Below are positions 43,216 to 54,602 of a DNA stretch of 64,000 nucleotides, piece by piece. The translations under genes were made by a program, and so were the position numbers. Position 1 is the first letter of the stretch; every line of letters begins with the position of its first letter. Below the pieces are notes generated by a model that did not search any database, had not been told where the DNA came from, and worked only from the letters and a program-made list of their open reading frames with translations. The stretch comes from Sciurus carolinensis. Its lineage: Eukaryota > Chordata > Mammalia > Rodentia > Sciuridae. The stretch lies in contig NC_062218.1 in the NCBI RefSeq assembly GCF_902686445.1, forward strand, positions 134,463,241 to 134,527,240, given 5' to 3'.

Positions 43216-45480
43216 TAATTTAAGTTGTGCTGAGTATAAACACTCTTTGGTCACATCTGCAACAGGTGGTGAGAGATGCAAATCCTGATAGCTGGTGGAT
43301 GGGCTTAGCTCCTGCCATCTGCTGGGCTGGCTGCCTCTATCCAGACTTGAAGGAAATGCCAGTTCTCAGCAGTTAGTGAAGATGAAAGTGGAGTGCACTC
43401 TTCTTCCAGTTTAGGGAGCCCAGGTTAAGAGCCCTATAGGGTTCTGTCCTCCGGAGACCCTGAGGAGTGTCATGGCCTATGGCAGGACTGGTTATCCAGA
43501 TCAAGTGGTGGCTGTACTGTCCTGTTCTTGGGCACACTGTGCAGCAAACCATGAGAGTGACATTACCTTACCCTTTCCTCCCTAAGTGTTCTCTTGTCCT
43601 TAGCTTGCAAGGGGGCCCTCCTGGACAGCGGGGACTCCCCTTTCCCTTTGTCTTCCCTTCTGCCGGGACATTTCTTTTCACAGCTACTTGGGAGGAAATG
43701 CAACCAAAGGCCTGTCCTAACATTCAGACCCAGCTCTCTGCTGCCATCTGGGTCAGTGCTGGCCTCTGGAGGGCACCAGGCCTCTGTCACTTCCTGTCAT
43801 CCCCTGGTAGCCCTGCTGCTGGTGAGGGCTCCTTGGATTTTGGCTCTGGTGTGGACTCTGACCCAGAGAGGCTTGGGTCCTGCCTCATGCCGTCTATGTC
43901 TACAGTGTCAACTACTAAGAGGTGCCTGGCAAGGCATCTCTGGGGACACCTGAAGTTGGGGGTAGGGCTCCAGCTTGCGTACAAGAGATCAGCTCTCTCC
44001 TTGGCATTCCCAGGCCACTGTTGGAAGGAGCCAAAGCCCTGAGCAGCCTCTTTGCTTTCTAGCCCTCTCCTCTGCCACATTTGGGTTGCTGCCCCGCCTG
44101 GCTTGGGCCCCACCTGCCCGTGGAGCTGCCAAGGCCCTTGTCTAGTGCCCTCCCAGAGGGGCCTCCTGTCCTGCTTCTTGCATTTCAGGAGCCGCCAGAG
44201 ATTCCCCTGACTTAGTGTCTGGCGGCGATCTTGCCGAGCCATCTAGAATTGGCTGCTGGCCTCTGATGTCTCTTGGGTGTCTTATGTGGCAATGCGGCTC
44301 TATTTCAGGGCCTGTGGGAGCACCTGGCATTGCCTCAGGGCTTGCCCTGAATTGAGGAGGTGGATCTCATACCTGTGGCAGGGACCTGGGTGGTGGAGAA
44401 CTGGATTCTGTACTCCTGCATGAGCTTGGGTAGGTTCTATTACCTCTCAGAACCCCCAGGGTCTCAGCCTTGAGATTTACAGTGAGGATTAATCCAAAGA
44501 AGGAATGGATGAGTGTCACACCCTCAGGAACTCTCCCTGATCCCTGCCGGTCCCTGCATTAGGGGACCCCGGGATGGTTTACTGTGGCTTACAACCCTTT
44601 GATATGTCTTTCATAAATCAAAAAGTGTCTCTTCTGCCTTCATACGAAACAATGCATAAACAAACCAAAGGAAGAAAATTGAAATTCCTGTAACCTCTCG
44701 CCATTCAACATTGTAATATGTGTCTTCCACATCTCTGTACATATGAACAAATAGAAAAAGGGCCCTATTGTGCATTCTCTTTGTGTCGTGCTTTTGTTTA
44801 TAATGTGTGTGTTTAAGTGCATACATCCAATGGACATATTTCTGGATCATACAGTACTGCCTTAACATCTTTGACTAGAGGCAGCGTAAAATCTTGGGAA
44901 ATGTGGAGAGGCTGGGGTCTCCAGGCTCTGGGAGTCCTTCCCCAGGGGCAGGGGGAGGCCTGAGGAGGAGAGGTATGTGCAGCCGGGCCTGTCTCCTAGG
45001 AAGAGTGTGGAGGCATTTGAAAGTGTGGGTCTTGAGTGCAGGAGTGAGGTTTGGGTAGAGTTGGAGTGGGGAGCACTCTGTATGGAAGATGGATGTCATC
45101 ATCAAGGGAGGGTGAATACCAAAACAAGGGGCAACAGAAGGAGGAGGACAGTGCTACCCGATCCCCCACCTTGTGGAAGACAGAGAAGGTGGTGAATGTT
45201 ATTAGAGGGATTGTCCGTGTGCTAAAGAATGTAAAAGATTCAAGAGGAGGGGGCTCAGTATGCATTGGGTCCTGCAGCAAAGAGGGGGCTTTGTAGACAT
45301 CAGGGTCAGGGTTCTGGGAAGTTGTTGGCAACTAGACTGATGAAGTAAGGGGCCAGTAGAGGCAAAAAAATGGAAGAGAGGGATGTACCATAGGCACAAA
45401 TGCTGTAGCAGCGGGAGATGTCAGCTTAGAGAGGATTTGCACTCTTAGGTAGATTTGAGTACACACATGTGGGTGCAGTA
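43216..45480. other. Intronic, mostly unrecognised
   Basis: 44590-44870 is AT-rich and looks like a decayed L1M 3' segment. 44400-44510 has a weak antisense MIR. The GC-rich 43460-44330 holds overlapping frames on both strands with no recognisable domain. No gene is supported. Confidence 0.4.
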
Positions 45481-45488
45481 CTCATGTG

Positions 45489-45637
45489 ATCTTTTGTTTT
45501 AATGTATTATACCTTCATTTTATTTTTATGTTTTAACGTATTATACCTTTATTTTGTTTTTATGTGGTGCTAAGGATTGAACCCAGGGCTTTGTGTGTGC
45601 TAGGTGAGTGCTCTACCACCGACTCACAACCCCAGCG
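45489..45637 (-). repeat. ID SINE, antisense, with 34-bp tandem duplication in its tail
   Basis: ID body 'gtggtgctaaggattgaacc ... gctctaccaccgactcacaa' is preceded by a T-rich tail made of two tandem 34-bp units (45497-45530 and 45531-45564, three mismatches). CTCATGTG at 45481-45488 and 45638-45645 is the likely target-site duplication, placing both units inside the insertion. Confidence 0.88.
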
Positions 45638-45789
45638 CTCATGTGTGCTCTTGTGTGTGTTTTGACTGTCACTTTGCACAGATGATTTTACGTGACTTGA
45701 CTAGTTCATAGACTAAGAACAGGGATACAAGGAAGAGAGAGTTTGAAGTTATGGAAGAGAAAGTGTGTATTTAGAAGTTACTCCTCAAG

Positions 45790-46125
45790 TGTTAGAAATC
45801 CAAGTGAAATTGCCTTAAACAAAAAAGAACTGATTGGCTAATAAATTTGCAACAAACAAAAAAATTCCCTCAAGGCTTCTGGCTTCATGTATGGCCACAT
45901 CCAGGAGCCCAGATAAAAATTCATTCTCTTTTTCTTTAACTTGCTCTAGCTCTTGGCCCTAATCTCCTCTGTGCAGTTTCATTCTCAGTCATGCTCTTTG
46001 CATGAAGAAGAAAAATGGCTATAGGCAACTGCCACATTACATCCTCACAGTTTAACAGCTTCGAGGAAATAGCTTTTCTTTTCTAAAAGTTCCAGCAATA
46101 GCTCCTGGATTTAATTTGATGGGGT
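45790..46125 (+). repeat. Old interspersed repeat, family X, copy 4
   Basis: 'ccttaaacaaaaaagaactg', 'catccaggagcccagataaa' and 'aaaagttccagcaatagctc' follow the family X order, well diverged. Confidence 0.55.
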
Positions 46126-46129
46126 AATG

Positions 46130-46545
46130 CCTTAGTCTGTTTTCTGTTGCTATAATGGAATACCTGAGGCTGAGTTATTTATAAAGAAAAGAGGTTTATT
46201 TTGGCTTATAGTGCTGGAGGCTGGGAAGTCCAAGATTGGGTGGCTGCATCTGGTGAGTGCCTTTTTACTGCTTTAACTCAGAGTGGCAAGCAGAAGGGCA
46301 AGCGGGTGCATTGGAAAGAGGCAAAATCTGAAGGGGACTATCACTTTATAATGACCTGCTGTCGTGGTAATTAATCTTCCAGCAGAGGGAGAAGTCACAT
46401 GCGAAAGGCATTAGTTCATTCATGAAAGTTCTGCCTCCATGACCCAAGTACCTCCCACCAGGCACCCTCCCAACACTGCTCCATGGGGAACCCACCCTTT
46501 ATGTGAGTTTTACAAGGAAAATCCACATTTGGACTATAGCAGTTA
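46130..46545 (-). repeat. MaLR LTR (MST/THE1-like), antisense
   Basis: 'agtctgttttctgttgctat', 'aaagaggtttattttggctt', 'gctgggaagtccaagattgg', 'tgacccaagtacctcccacc' and 'catttggactatagca' give a near full-length reversed LTR without internal sequence. Confidence 0.88.
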
Positions 46546-47129
46546 ATTTTCCAGGGAAGAGACTGGGACAGGGATTCGGAGACCAGAGAGGGAGGGCGGA
46601 GGAGGGAGCTGGTGCTCCAGGAGGATAGAAAGAGAGAAGAATGCAGGAGCAGATGTGGAGCAGGCGGGTGTTTCCTTTGTGGTCTCTTATTCCTCACAAG
46701 ACCTGCGCAGGGTTTGTGGGATTGCTGATGGGTCTCTACAGCTCTCCAGGGAGTTTGCTGGCTTTGGAAGCAGAGCATCAGGCTAGGGGAGGTGACTGAT
46801 CATAGCTGACCTGGGAACCCTTAGACAGGGCAGCAGAAGAGACTTGAATATAAAAACAGTAAGCATTGGGCCAAGGTAGGACAGTACCCTCCTGAAGGAT
46901 TTAGAGACTAGCAGTATCCACTGAGCTGAACCAGAGATTGGCAGGCTGGGTGTGAAGGTGCAGATCAGCAGAGCCCTGGTGAGAGCACTGGGGAGCCAGG
47001 CAGAGGATGGAGAATTCTGTTCTCCTGGATGAGCATGGGTAGAGTGGAGTGGGGGGAGTGACAGACTATAAGCAAGAAATCAAATGAACACCATTTTAGA
47101 GGATGGTAACAACTGAGAAAATAAGTCTG
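46546..47129. other. Intronic, nothing recognised
   Basis: No supported feature. Confidence 0.4.
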
Positions 47130-47545
47130 CAGGCAGTGTGTGCGGGTACTAAGCTATGAGTGTGTGTGTGAGCATGTGTGTGCATGTTGTGCTTGGATGA
47201 TGCATGTCATGCATGTGTGCACACTTGTATGCATGTAATATGTATGCATGTGTACTACATGCATGTGATGTATGCCTGAGTACATTCATACAGTGCACAT
47301 TTGCATGTACATGTGTGATACACATGGAGTGCTTGCATTTGTGTAATATATGTGCACACGTGTAGTGCATGCATATGGGTGTTTACTTGACTTTATGTGT
47401 AATGCATGTTTGCTTGTGTTATAGGTGTTATAGGTGACATGTACATGAGATACTGCATATGTGATGCATATGTGGTGTCTGTTCAAGTGCACTTGTGGTA
47501 CTTGTGATGTGTGTACATTTGCGTGTGTCATGGATGATGCATAGG
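47130..47545. repeat. Degenerate (TGCATG/TGTG)n tract
   Basis: About 415 bp of imperfect TGTG, GCATGT and GTGATG units. Reverse-strand His/Thr/Cys-rich frames are artefacts of it. Confidence 0.85.
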
Positions 47546-48239
47546 GAATCCATGTGTGTGGAGGCCATAACTCTCAGGACTCACTGTCATAACTGAGAAT
47601 AACGTGTATTCTTTAATACTTCCCTCACAGCTGGAGGAAAACCAGAAATAACATGCAGGTTGTGGGGTGGGGTGGGGTGGATGAAGTTCCACGGCAAATA
47701 GATGACCCTTCCCCAGAGTGCAGAGGGCTTTCCTGCCTGGGGACCTGCTTTCTCCAGCCCATTGCTTTTGGGTTAGGGTGTCTAGCCTCCCTGGAAGGCC
47801 TTTCAGCTCTCTTGCCCTGGGAAAGGCCAGGCTTCAAAGTCCAGGGACTGACATCCATGTTACCCCCAAAGAAGTGGTCCTGGGGAGGCTCAGCTCCATC
47901 CTGAGTTGAGGGGAGCTTGGCTTGCCCCATCCACCCTGGGCTAGGGCAGGAGCTGTCCTCTTTCTGCAGGTGTGTGGGGACAAATGCCAGATGCTAGACT
48001 GTGGCCTTGTCATCTTCTAACCATCAGGTTTCAAAAAGGTGAGTCCCACCATCTGTTGGAGCATCCACTGGGACTATTTGGTCTATTCCCACCTCCGTCT
48101 AGTAAAAGGGCTCAAAGCAGCTGTATCAGTTTGCAGGGGGCCCCATTCCTCCTGGCAGGGCAGCTGTGGCCATCCCTGTCTGTCCCCGTCTGTTCCCCAC
48201 CCAGCGCCTTCTCTCCTGGCTTTCCCCACATCTCCCTCC
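47546..48239. other. Intronic, nothing recognised
   Basis: There is a short G-run motif of three GGGGT units at about 47663-47678. Otherwise no feature. Confidence 0.4.
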
Positions 48240-48420
48240 TCTCCTGGCTTCAATCTCCTGCCGTTTTAATGAGGGCTTGGCCTCCCATGCGCTGCAGCTC
48301 AGCGGCAGTGCATTTAATTAATAATCTTCCATTGCAGTTCTTCAGAGTAAATGCTGCCATTTTATTTCTCACTAATTGGAAGAGGCTTGTTAAGCCCTGA
48401 GATGAATGACCCTCCCGGAA
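48240..48420. promoter_or_regulatory. Candidate conserved intronic enhancer
   Basis: Repeat-free, with 'gccgttttaatgagggcttg', 'gcatttaattaataatcttc', 'gctgccattttatttctcac' and 'actaattggaagaggcttgt'. It has a palindromic TTAATTAA homeodomain-type core plus further TAAT cores and a YY1-like GCCATTTTA. The texture is that of a deeply conserved noncoding element. Inference only. Confidence 0.35.
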
Positions 48421-49512
48421 TCTGTCAGGGTGGCCATGCTGGGCCACGTGCTGCTGGTGGCCCTAAGCAGTGCAATGGGTTGGAGGGAAAGGAGGACCAG
48501 CCTGCCCTGCCCTACCTGGTCCAGGTAGGGTCCTTTTGCTGGTGAATAGGGCAGTAATCTGGCCCAAGCTGAAGTTCCCCCCTGACCTTTAGGGAGGATG
48601 TGCAGGTGGGGATCCTGTTGACCAGCAGGGCCTTGTATTGCCATTGCCCATTCCATTCTTCAGCTCCTGAGAGCCTCAGTGTGGGTTTCTGGAACCTTCC
48701 TTTGACCCAGTCTATACCTACCCCTCCCCACCACTGTGACCCAGCCCACCTCTGCTCTATGTGCCTGCTCCACTGCTCCATCTGACATGGAGCCAAGTGG
48801 CACTGGCCACGTGGCAGGTCCTCAGCTAGATGTATGTTGAAATGGTTATTTCCGCAATAAGCTTATGCTCCTTGTCCCACTTGCAGCCAAGGAAACATAA
48901 ATTACACCAGTGCTGCAGTGCTATTGGTGGACATGGGGTGGACAACAGGAAGAGGTGAAGACGTCCCTGTCCAGGGCCACCGGGCTAGCTCTTGGCTCAG
49001 CATGTATAAAACTTTAACTGTCTGTTAACTTCAATGGTCTGTCCCCACTGCTCCAGGTCTCAGTGTCTCCCCTAGATATCTTTGCTCAGACTACTGTTGA
49101 GCAAGATAGAACATTTGAAATCACCTACAGGTTGCTCCAGAGGAGAAAGATTGAATGAATTTTAATGCCTAGAATTAGAGCTATGAGCTTCTGCAGCCTT
49201 CAGGCTCATTCTTTTTTATGTTGGTGACAAGAATTGGGGTTAGAAGTTGAGCAGGCTAGTGGCACACCCTCTGCCAGCTGTCATTCTTCAGGGACAAGAT
49301 GGCTCTAGTCAGCCCAGGCATGGATTTATGACCTACCAGGAAACCATCAGGAGGAAAGAAACCAAGTGCTAAAGCAAAGGGCTGCCAATGGCTCTGGGAC
49401 CCCGAGCTGGCAGGAGGCTGGGGACCGTAAGAATTCCTGCAACACATGGGTGTGTTTTTGTGGTTGTCTGTTGCAGAGAATTAACTGGAATTTCTTTCTC
49501 CCCCACCTCCAC
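48421..49512. other. Intronic, nothing recognised
   Basis: No supported feature. Confidence 0.4.
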
Positions 49513-49608
49513 TTTTTTATTTTTTATTTTTTGGCAGTGCTGGGGATGGAACCCAGGGCTTCATGCATGCTGCACAAGAGTTCTACCACTGAACTCCATC
49601 CCCAGCCC
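49513..49608 (-). repeat. ID SINE, antisense
   Basis: T-rich tail, 'gtgctggggatggaacccag', 'gctgcacaagagttctacca' and 'ctgaactccatccccagccc'. It is followed by a CTTT/CCTT-rich stretch to about 49710. Confidence 0.9.
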
Positions 49609-50205
49609 CTTTCTTTGTTTCTTCTGTCCATTCTTCCTTCTCTCCTTACTTTCCTCCCCTCTCCTTTCTCTTTCCTTCCTTTCTCTCCACTGTATTCAGC
49701 AACATCTCTTCTTCCTTCCTCTGCCCCAAGCTGTGAGGAACCTGCTGTGAAGAAGCAGTAAGCCTGAGTCCAGCTCTGCTCTCAAGGAGTTCGTGGAAGG
49801 GTCTGAAATGCCATTCCTGGGAGTGAGGAGGGTGTTCTGGAGTGGGGACCTCCTAAAGGATGTACCAGGAGCCTGACACACCCGAAAGGTGTGAGCCTTC
49901 CCCAACTCTGTGGTTGGGACCTCCCTGCCATGAGGTCCTCTTACCCCAGCTGTTTCAGCATGCCCAGGGTACAGCCCAACTGGGTGGGTTTGGCCTTGGC
50001 CGTTGTGACCCTCCTGAGGGGACACAGCTCCCTCTGCTGCTGTCACTCTGGCCTAAGGGATGACATAGTCTCTTCCCCCTAGGATAGATCCTTTTCTTTA
50101 CTTCCTGGTACTCCTGTCTCTTGTGGGATGCCCCCTCCCTCAGGGGGCTGCCCATTTCCTAGTCCTGGACCTTGATGTCAGTCTGATACTTTCCTCTTTG
50201 TAGGG
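49609..50205. other. Intronic, nothing recognised
   Basis: A pyrimidine-rich stretch (49609-49715), then unique-looking sequence. Confidence 0.4.
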
Positions 50206-50209
50206 ATCT

Positions 50210-50770
50210 GCCCTTTCTTTCTGGGAACCTTTAAAAGTTTCTCTTTGTCTTTGATGTTCCTAGGTTTCATTATAATGAGTCTAGGCATCGGGCTTTTTTT
50301 TTTTTTTTAGTAGCTACTATTGATAACTCTCTGAATCCATTGAAGTTGAAATCTTTCATCTAATCTTGGGAAATTCTTGGCCATTGTATTTTCACATACT
50401 TCCTTTCTCCCCCTTCCCTCATTGTTCCTTCTGGGATTTATCCATTTCACCTAACTTTTCTCTTGTGCCTTTTCCGTCTTGATGCCTTCCTGAAGCATCC
50501 AGTGAGTTCTGACCAAATCTCTCCTCTTCTGAGATGTACGGTACTGTGGCTCATTCATTCTTCTATTCGATTCAGCCTCCGTGTCCTTTTTCCCATTACA
50601 TTGGTTCTAGCGGGTTCTTGGTGACCACTTATTCCTGCTCCGTGTTTCTGGCATTATTCTTTATCTCTTTGAGCATCCATATCATGTCTGCTTCAGTTCT
50701 GCATCTATGCACTATGCTGCTCTGGATATGGTCTTTCTTGGAGAGCATGTGTGCAGCTCGGATGTGAGCT
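50210..50770 (-). repeat. L1/HAL1-like LINE fragment, antisense
   Basis: 'tttctctttgtctttgatgt', 'cattataatgagtctaggca', 'cttgggaaattcttggccat', 'ccttctgggatttatccatt' and 'cagttctgcatctatgcact' follow a reversed L1/HAL1 segment. A T-run at about 50296-50309 interrupts it. Confidence 0.6.
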
Positions 50771-52440
50771 ATTTGTCTGTGACTGTCAGGTCCCCCAGTG
50801 GGAGGACTCGTGTGGTTTCTAGCTCATGACCCTCCTAGTGAGCAGGACAAGGAAGATGGCAGGAAAGTTCCCAGAGGTGGCTTTCCTCCCACCCTGTGTG
50901 TGCTTTCTTATCAGAGCTCAAATTTCCTGACCCAGGATCCCAGCTCCCTGAGTTAATAACAAACTTCCCTTTGGAACACCCGTGTCACCCGTAGGGGTGC
51001 AGTTGACTCTAGGACCTCGACACTACCCTTACACAGTACTCTGTCCTTTGTACATTACAGAAGTTAAGGAATTTAGTCCTGTCCCTGGTTGCCATGTGAC
51101 ATGAGTCTTAGGAAGAGCTCTCTTGGGTCTGGTTGGGTTGGGTAGGGGCTGTGCTGAGTAGGGAGGTCTGAGTTGGGGAACCTGGGGGAATAGAAAAAAC
51201 GTGAGGCAGAGGCAGGGGAACAAGGAGGCTGGGGTGCCGCCAGAGGTAATTGGCAGGTGGAATGGCCCAGGAGGCTTGGGTGTAGGGGTGGGAGGGAGGA
51301 AGAATTCAGGCCCACTTCCAGTCTCTGCTTGGGTAACTGGGAGGAGAGGGTGAAGCTGACTGATTAGGCTGAGGGTAGGTAGGAGAGGAGCAGTCTCTAG
51401 GAAGAAGGAAGACTCCTACCTAGAAAGGCCCTAGGCTTGAGGCTGTCGGGGCCACATGAAGGGACATCCCTGTGTCCCTTGTGGCTCTTGGTTGGCTCTG
51501 GCTTAGGGAATTACAGGGACAGGAGAGTGGAGAGTCTGATGGCGTGGAGGCTGGGGAGTGCTGCAGGCTGCCTGGAGACCTGCCTGGGTGTACAGAGGCT
51601 GTGAGGTCCAGGGAGAAGAGAGCAACCGCTCCCCCAAAGTCAAAGAGTTAGAATTCTGCCCTGGGTCACCCCTGTTGAACTCTAGGATCTGGCATGCATA
51701 TTGGCTTCTGTGGGCCTTTTCTCCTCTATAAAATGGGTGCAAAGTCCTGTGAGGATATGGCCATGAAGGAAGGACAGAGCCTGGGGAGCGCAGAAGAGCA
51801 AACAGGCAGGACCCTGGGAGATTTTGTTCTTGTGCTGTTACTACTCTTGTTTCAAAGAGAAAGGGAAAAACAGTGTGTGTTCTGGCCACGCTGTGGGCTG
51901 GGGGGAGGAGCCCGTTCCTGCCCGATCCCTGCACACCCGCCTCCTGCGCTCACTTAGCTCAGAGCTGGCGGCCTCCCAGCTCCGAGTGAGACGTGGCAGC
52001 CAGGAGGCTGAGGCCCAGCCAAGCCCCAGATGGCTGGCGCGAGGTGCTTCCCCTGAGCGGAGCAAGACAAGGACAGGGGCCGACCTGGCGGGGAGGGCCA
52101 GGAAGGGATCAGGAGCCCAGGAGATGCCATCTCTGGCCCTGGCTCTGGCACAGCCCTGCACCCCACCGGAAGCATCCATGTGAACACAAGAGCCTGAAGC
52201 TTGGGGTCTGACCTGTGAGGGGAATGGTGCAGGGAGCCTTCTTCATGCTCTGCTTGGGAACCCCTGATCCTGGAGCTGACCCCTTGTCTCCAGCCAGGCC
52301 CTCCTCAGGTTCTGTGTGTGCGTGTGCATGTGTTTGAGTGTATGTGTGTGCATATGTGTACGTCTTTGCAGGCTGTTCCTGAGAGTGGAGCCTTTGCAGA
52401 GTTTTAGACTATTGATTGATTCTGGTAGTTACCATCAAGT
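50771..52440. other. Intronic, nothing firmly recognised
   Basis: 51680-51750 may contain an antisense MIR core ('tataaaatgggtgcaaagtc'). 52310-52360 is a short TG-rich run. No gene is supported. Confidence 0.4.
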
Positions 52441-52444
52441 CTTT

Positions 52445-52862
52445 AAATACTATGATTGCTCCTTGACCTATGAAGGGGCTTGGTTCATATAAACCCATCA
52501 TAAATTGAATCTTGCAAATCAGAAGTGCATATAATAATTCTAACCTACTGAGCCTCATCGTTTAGCTTAGCCTGCCTTGTAAGCATGCTCAGAGAACTTA
52601 CATTAGCCCACAGTGAGGCGAACTCATCCAACACAAAGCCTATATTGGTTGTTTCCCTTGGGGATCCTGTGGCTGACTGGGAGCTGCAGCTCACTGTGTT
52701 ACCCAGCGTCACGACAGAGTCCCTTACTGCATATCGCTAGCCTGGAAAAAGACCACATTCAAAATTCAAAGTATGGTTCTGCTGAATGTGTATGGCTTCC
52801 GCACCATCACAAAGTCAAAAAATCATAAATCAAACCATTGGAAGTCGGAAACTGTTCTTTAT
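52445..52862 (+). repeat. TcMar-Tigger-class MITE
   Basis: 'gaacttacattagcccacag', 'aacacaaagcctatattggt', 'tatggcttccgcaccatcac' and 'aaagtcaaaaaatcataaat' then 'aaaccattggaagtcggaaa' match in order a widespread Tigger-type nonautonomous element ending in its inverted repeat. Confidence 0.7.
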
Positions 52863-53011
52863 TGCTGCCTCTTGATGTGTCAGGTTTCAGCATTATCTCT
52901 TGACTTCCTGCCATGGAAGAGGAGGATTTAGCTCATCAACAACCCTGCCACCCCCTCCCTTATCCTGTTCTTCTAGAATAATTGTTACCACGTTAGTCCT
53001 GGTTCTGGTTG

Positions 53012-53870
53012 TATCAGTTTCCTGAGGCCACCGTAACAAATTACTACAAATCTACTGGTTTAAACAATAGAAATTTATTTTCTCACAGTCCTGTAGACTG
53101 AAATCAGTTTCAAAAGGCCCAATTCAAGGTGTCAGCAGGACTGAGCTCCTTTTAGGGATTCCAGGGAGAAGCAGGTCCTGGCCTCTTCCAGCTGCTGGTG
53201 GCTGCTGGCATTCCTTGGTTGGCGGCTACACCGGTCCAGACTTGAAGGCCAGCATGTTCAGTCCCTCCCTGCTCTCTTCACATTGCCTTCTGTGTTTCTG
53301 TCTACTCTCCCTCTGCCTGCCTTTTATAAAGATATGTGTGATTGTATTTGTGGTCTGTCTTAGTCAGTTTTGCTGCTATAACAAAATATTGTAACCAAAA
53401 TACCATGAGCATCAAACATTTATTTCTTACAGTTCTGGATGTTGGGAGTCTGCGATCAGAGTACCAGCATGGTCCATTGCTAGTGTGGGTCATAAATGGT
53501 ACCTTCTCCTTGCATCCTCACAGGGCAGAGGGATGAGGGGACTCTTATCCTTCATGGGATTAATGAAAGATCTGTCCATGTGAACTGATGACCCCTCAGA
53601 GGCCCCAATTTCTAGTACCATCACCTTGGGGGAATAAGTTTCATTATAAGAATTTTGGGGAGAAACAGATATTCAGTCTATAGCAGGGCCTGTTCCAAAA
53701 ATCCAGGATAATAGTACCATCTCAAGATCTTTGACTTAATCATACCTATGATCCTTTTTTTTTTTTTTTTTTTTTTGGTAAGGCAATATTTTTTTTATAA
53801 GGTAATATTCCAAGTCCCAGGGACTAGGACTTGGACATATCTTAATGACCATTTTTCAGCTGACCAGTAT
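53012..53870 (-). repeat. MLT1-like LTR, antisense, split by a younger LTR
   Basis: Left part 53012-53356 ('tatcagtttcctgaggccac', 'aatttattttctcacagtcc') and right part 53686-53870 ('tccaggataatagtaccatc', 'gacttggacatatcttaatg') form one MLT1 in reverse. A T-run of about 22 lies within the right part at 53755-53776. Confidence 0.82.
53357..53685 (-). repeat. Nested MaLR LTR (MST/THE1-like), antisense
   Basis: Clear LTR ends: 'gtctgtcttagtcagttttg' at the left and 'attcagtctatagca' at the right, with 'ttatttcttacagttctgga' and 'agtaccatcaccttggggga' between. It inserted into the MLT1 and so postdates it. Confidence 0.88.
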
Positions 53871-54367
53871 CATAAGTATCATATTTACACCTTTGCTTCA
53901 TTTTCTATCACCAAAGCACAGTGGGTCTGGAATTCTCTTTGGGGTCCCTTACCCTGTCTCTCTCTCCTTCTCACTTCTGCCACCTCCACCTTCCCTTCTG
54001 CACAGTGGGTTGTTGTTAAAGAAAATATGATCCAATAGTGCTTGTCAAAGCACAGTAAGGCAGACTTCATTCAGGACTGACCATGGCAAAAGGATTTTGC
54101 CATAGGAAGAGAGATTTGGGTTCAACTCCACGAACAGATGGGCAGGTGGGAATTTATCACCAAGGAGAAGGGTGGGGATCAGTGGACAGAAAATGACTAA
54201 TAGGAAACCTCAAGGGTCAGTGGGGGATTCTGGTTAAACTGATTTAACAGGATTTTTGCCCAAAACAGGCCAAGGTGATCAGAATCTTCAGGAGGTAGAG
54301 AATGAGGAAACCAGTTAGACATTGAGGATGGAGGTTTTTGTTAAATTGTCTTAGCAGAGTTCTTTGC
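53871..54367. other. Intronic, nothing recognised
   Basis: No supported feature. Confidence 0.4.
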
Positions 54368-54379
54368 TAAAACTGAATT

Positions 54380-54602
54380 AAAAAAAATTAATTAACTAAT
54401 TAATATTGGTACTGGGGTTTGAACCCAGGGATGCTGAACCACTGAGCCACATCCTTAGCCATTTTTATTTTTTCTTTCTGAGACAGAGTATGGCTAAATT
54501 GCTTAGGGCCTCACTAAGTTGCTGAGTCTGGCATTGAACTCTTGATCCTCTTGCCTCAGCCTCCCTAGATGCTTGGATTACAGGCATGTGTCTGCACCCC
54601 AC
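54380..54602 (-). repeat. B1-ID composite SINE, antisense
   Basis: T/AAT-rich tail, ID part 'ggtactggggtttgaaccca', then B1-like part ending 'ggattacaggcatgtgtctg'. Imperfect target-site duplications TAAAACTGAATT (54368-54379) and TAAAATTGGATT (54603-54614) flank it. Confidence 0.92.

Noticed and set aside
43467..44242. Long overlapping frames on both strands
   Set aside because: No recognisable domain or splice sites in a sensible arrangement; GC-rich intron sequence with few stops.
47661..47680. G-quadruplex from GGGGT units
   Set aside because: Only three full G-runs plus a GG; below the usual four-run pattern.
52905..52930. Possible ADAMTS2 exon 3 because of an acidic MEEED-like codon run
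   Set aside because: No matching downstream residues (expected FFIEPL-like continuation) and no polypyrimidine acceptor at the right place.
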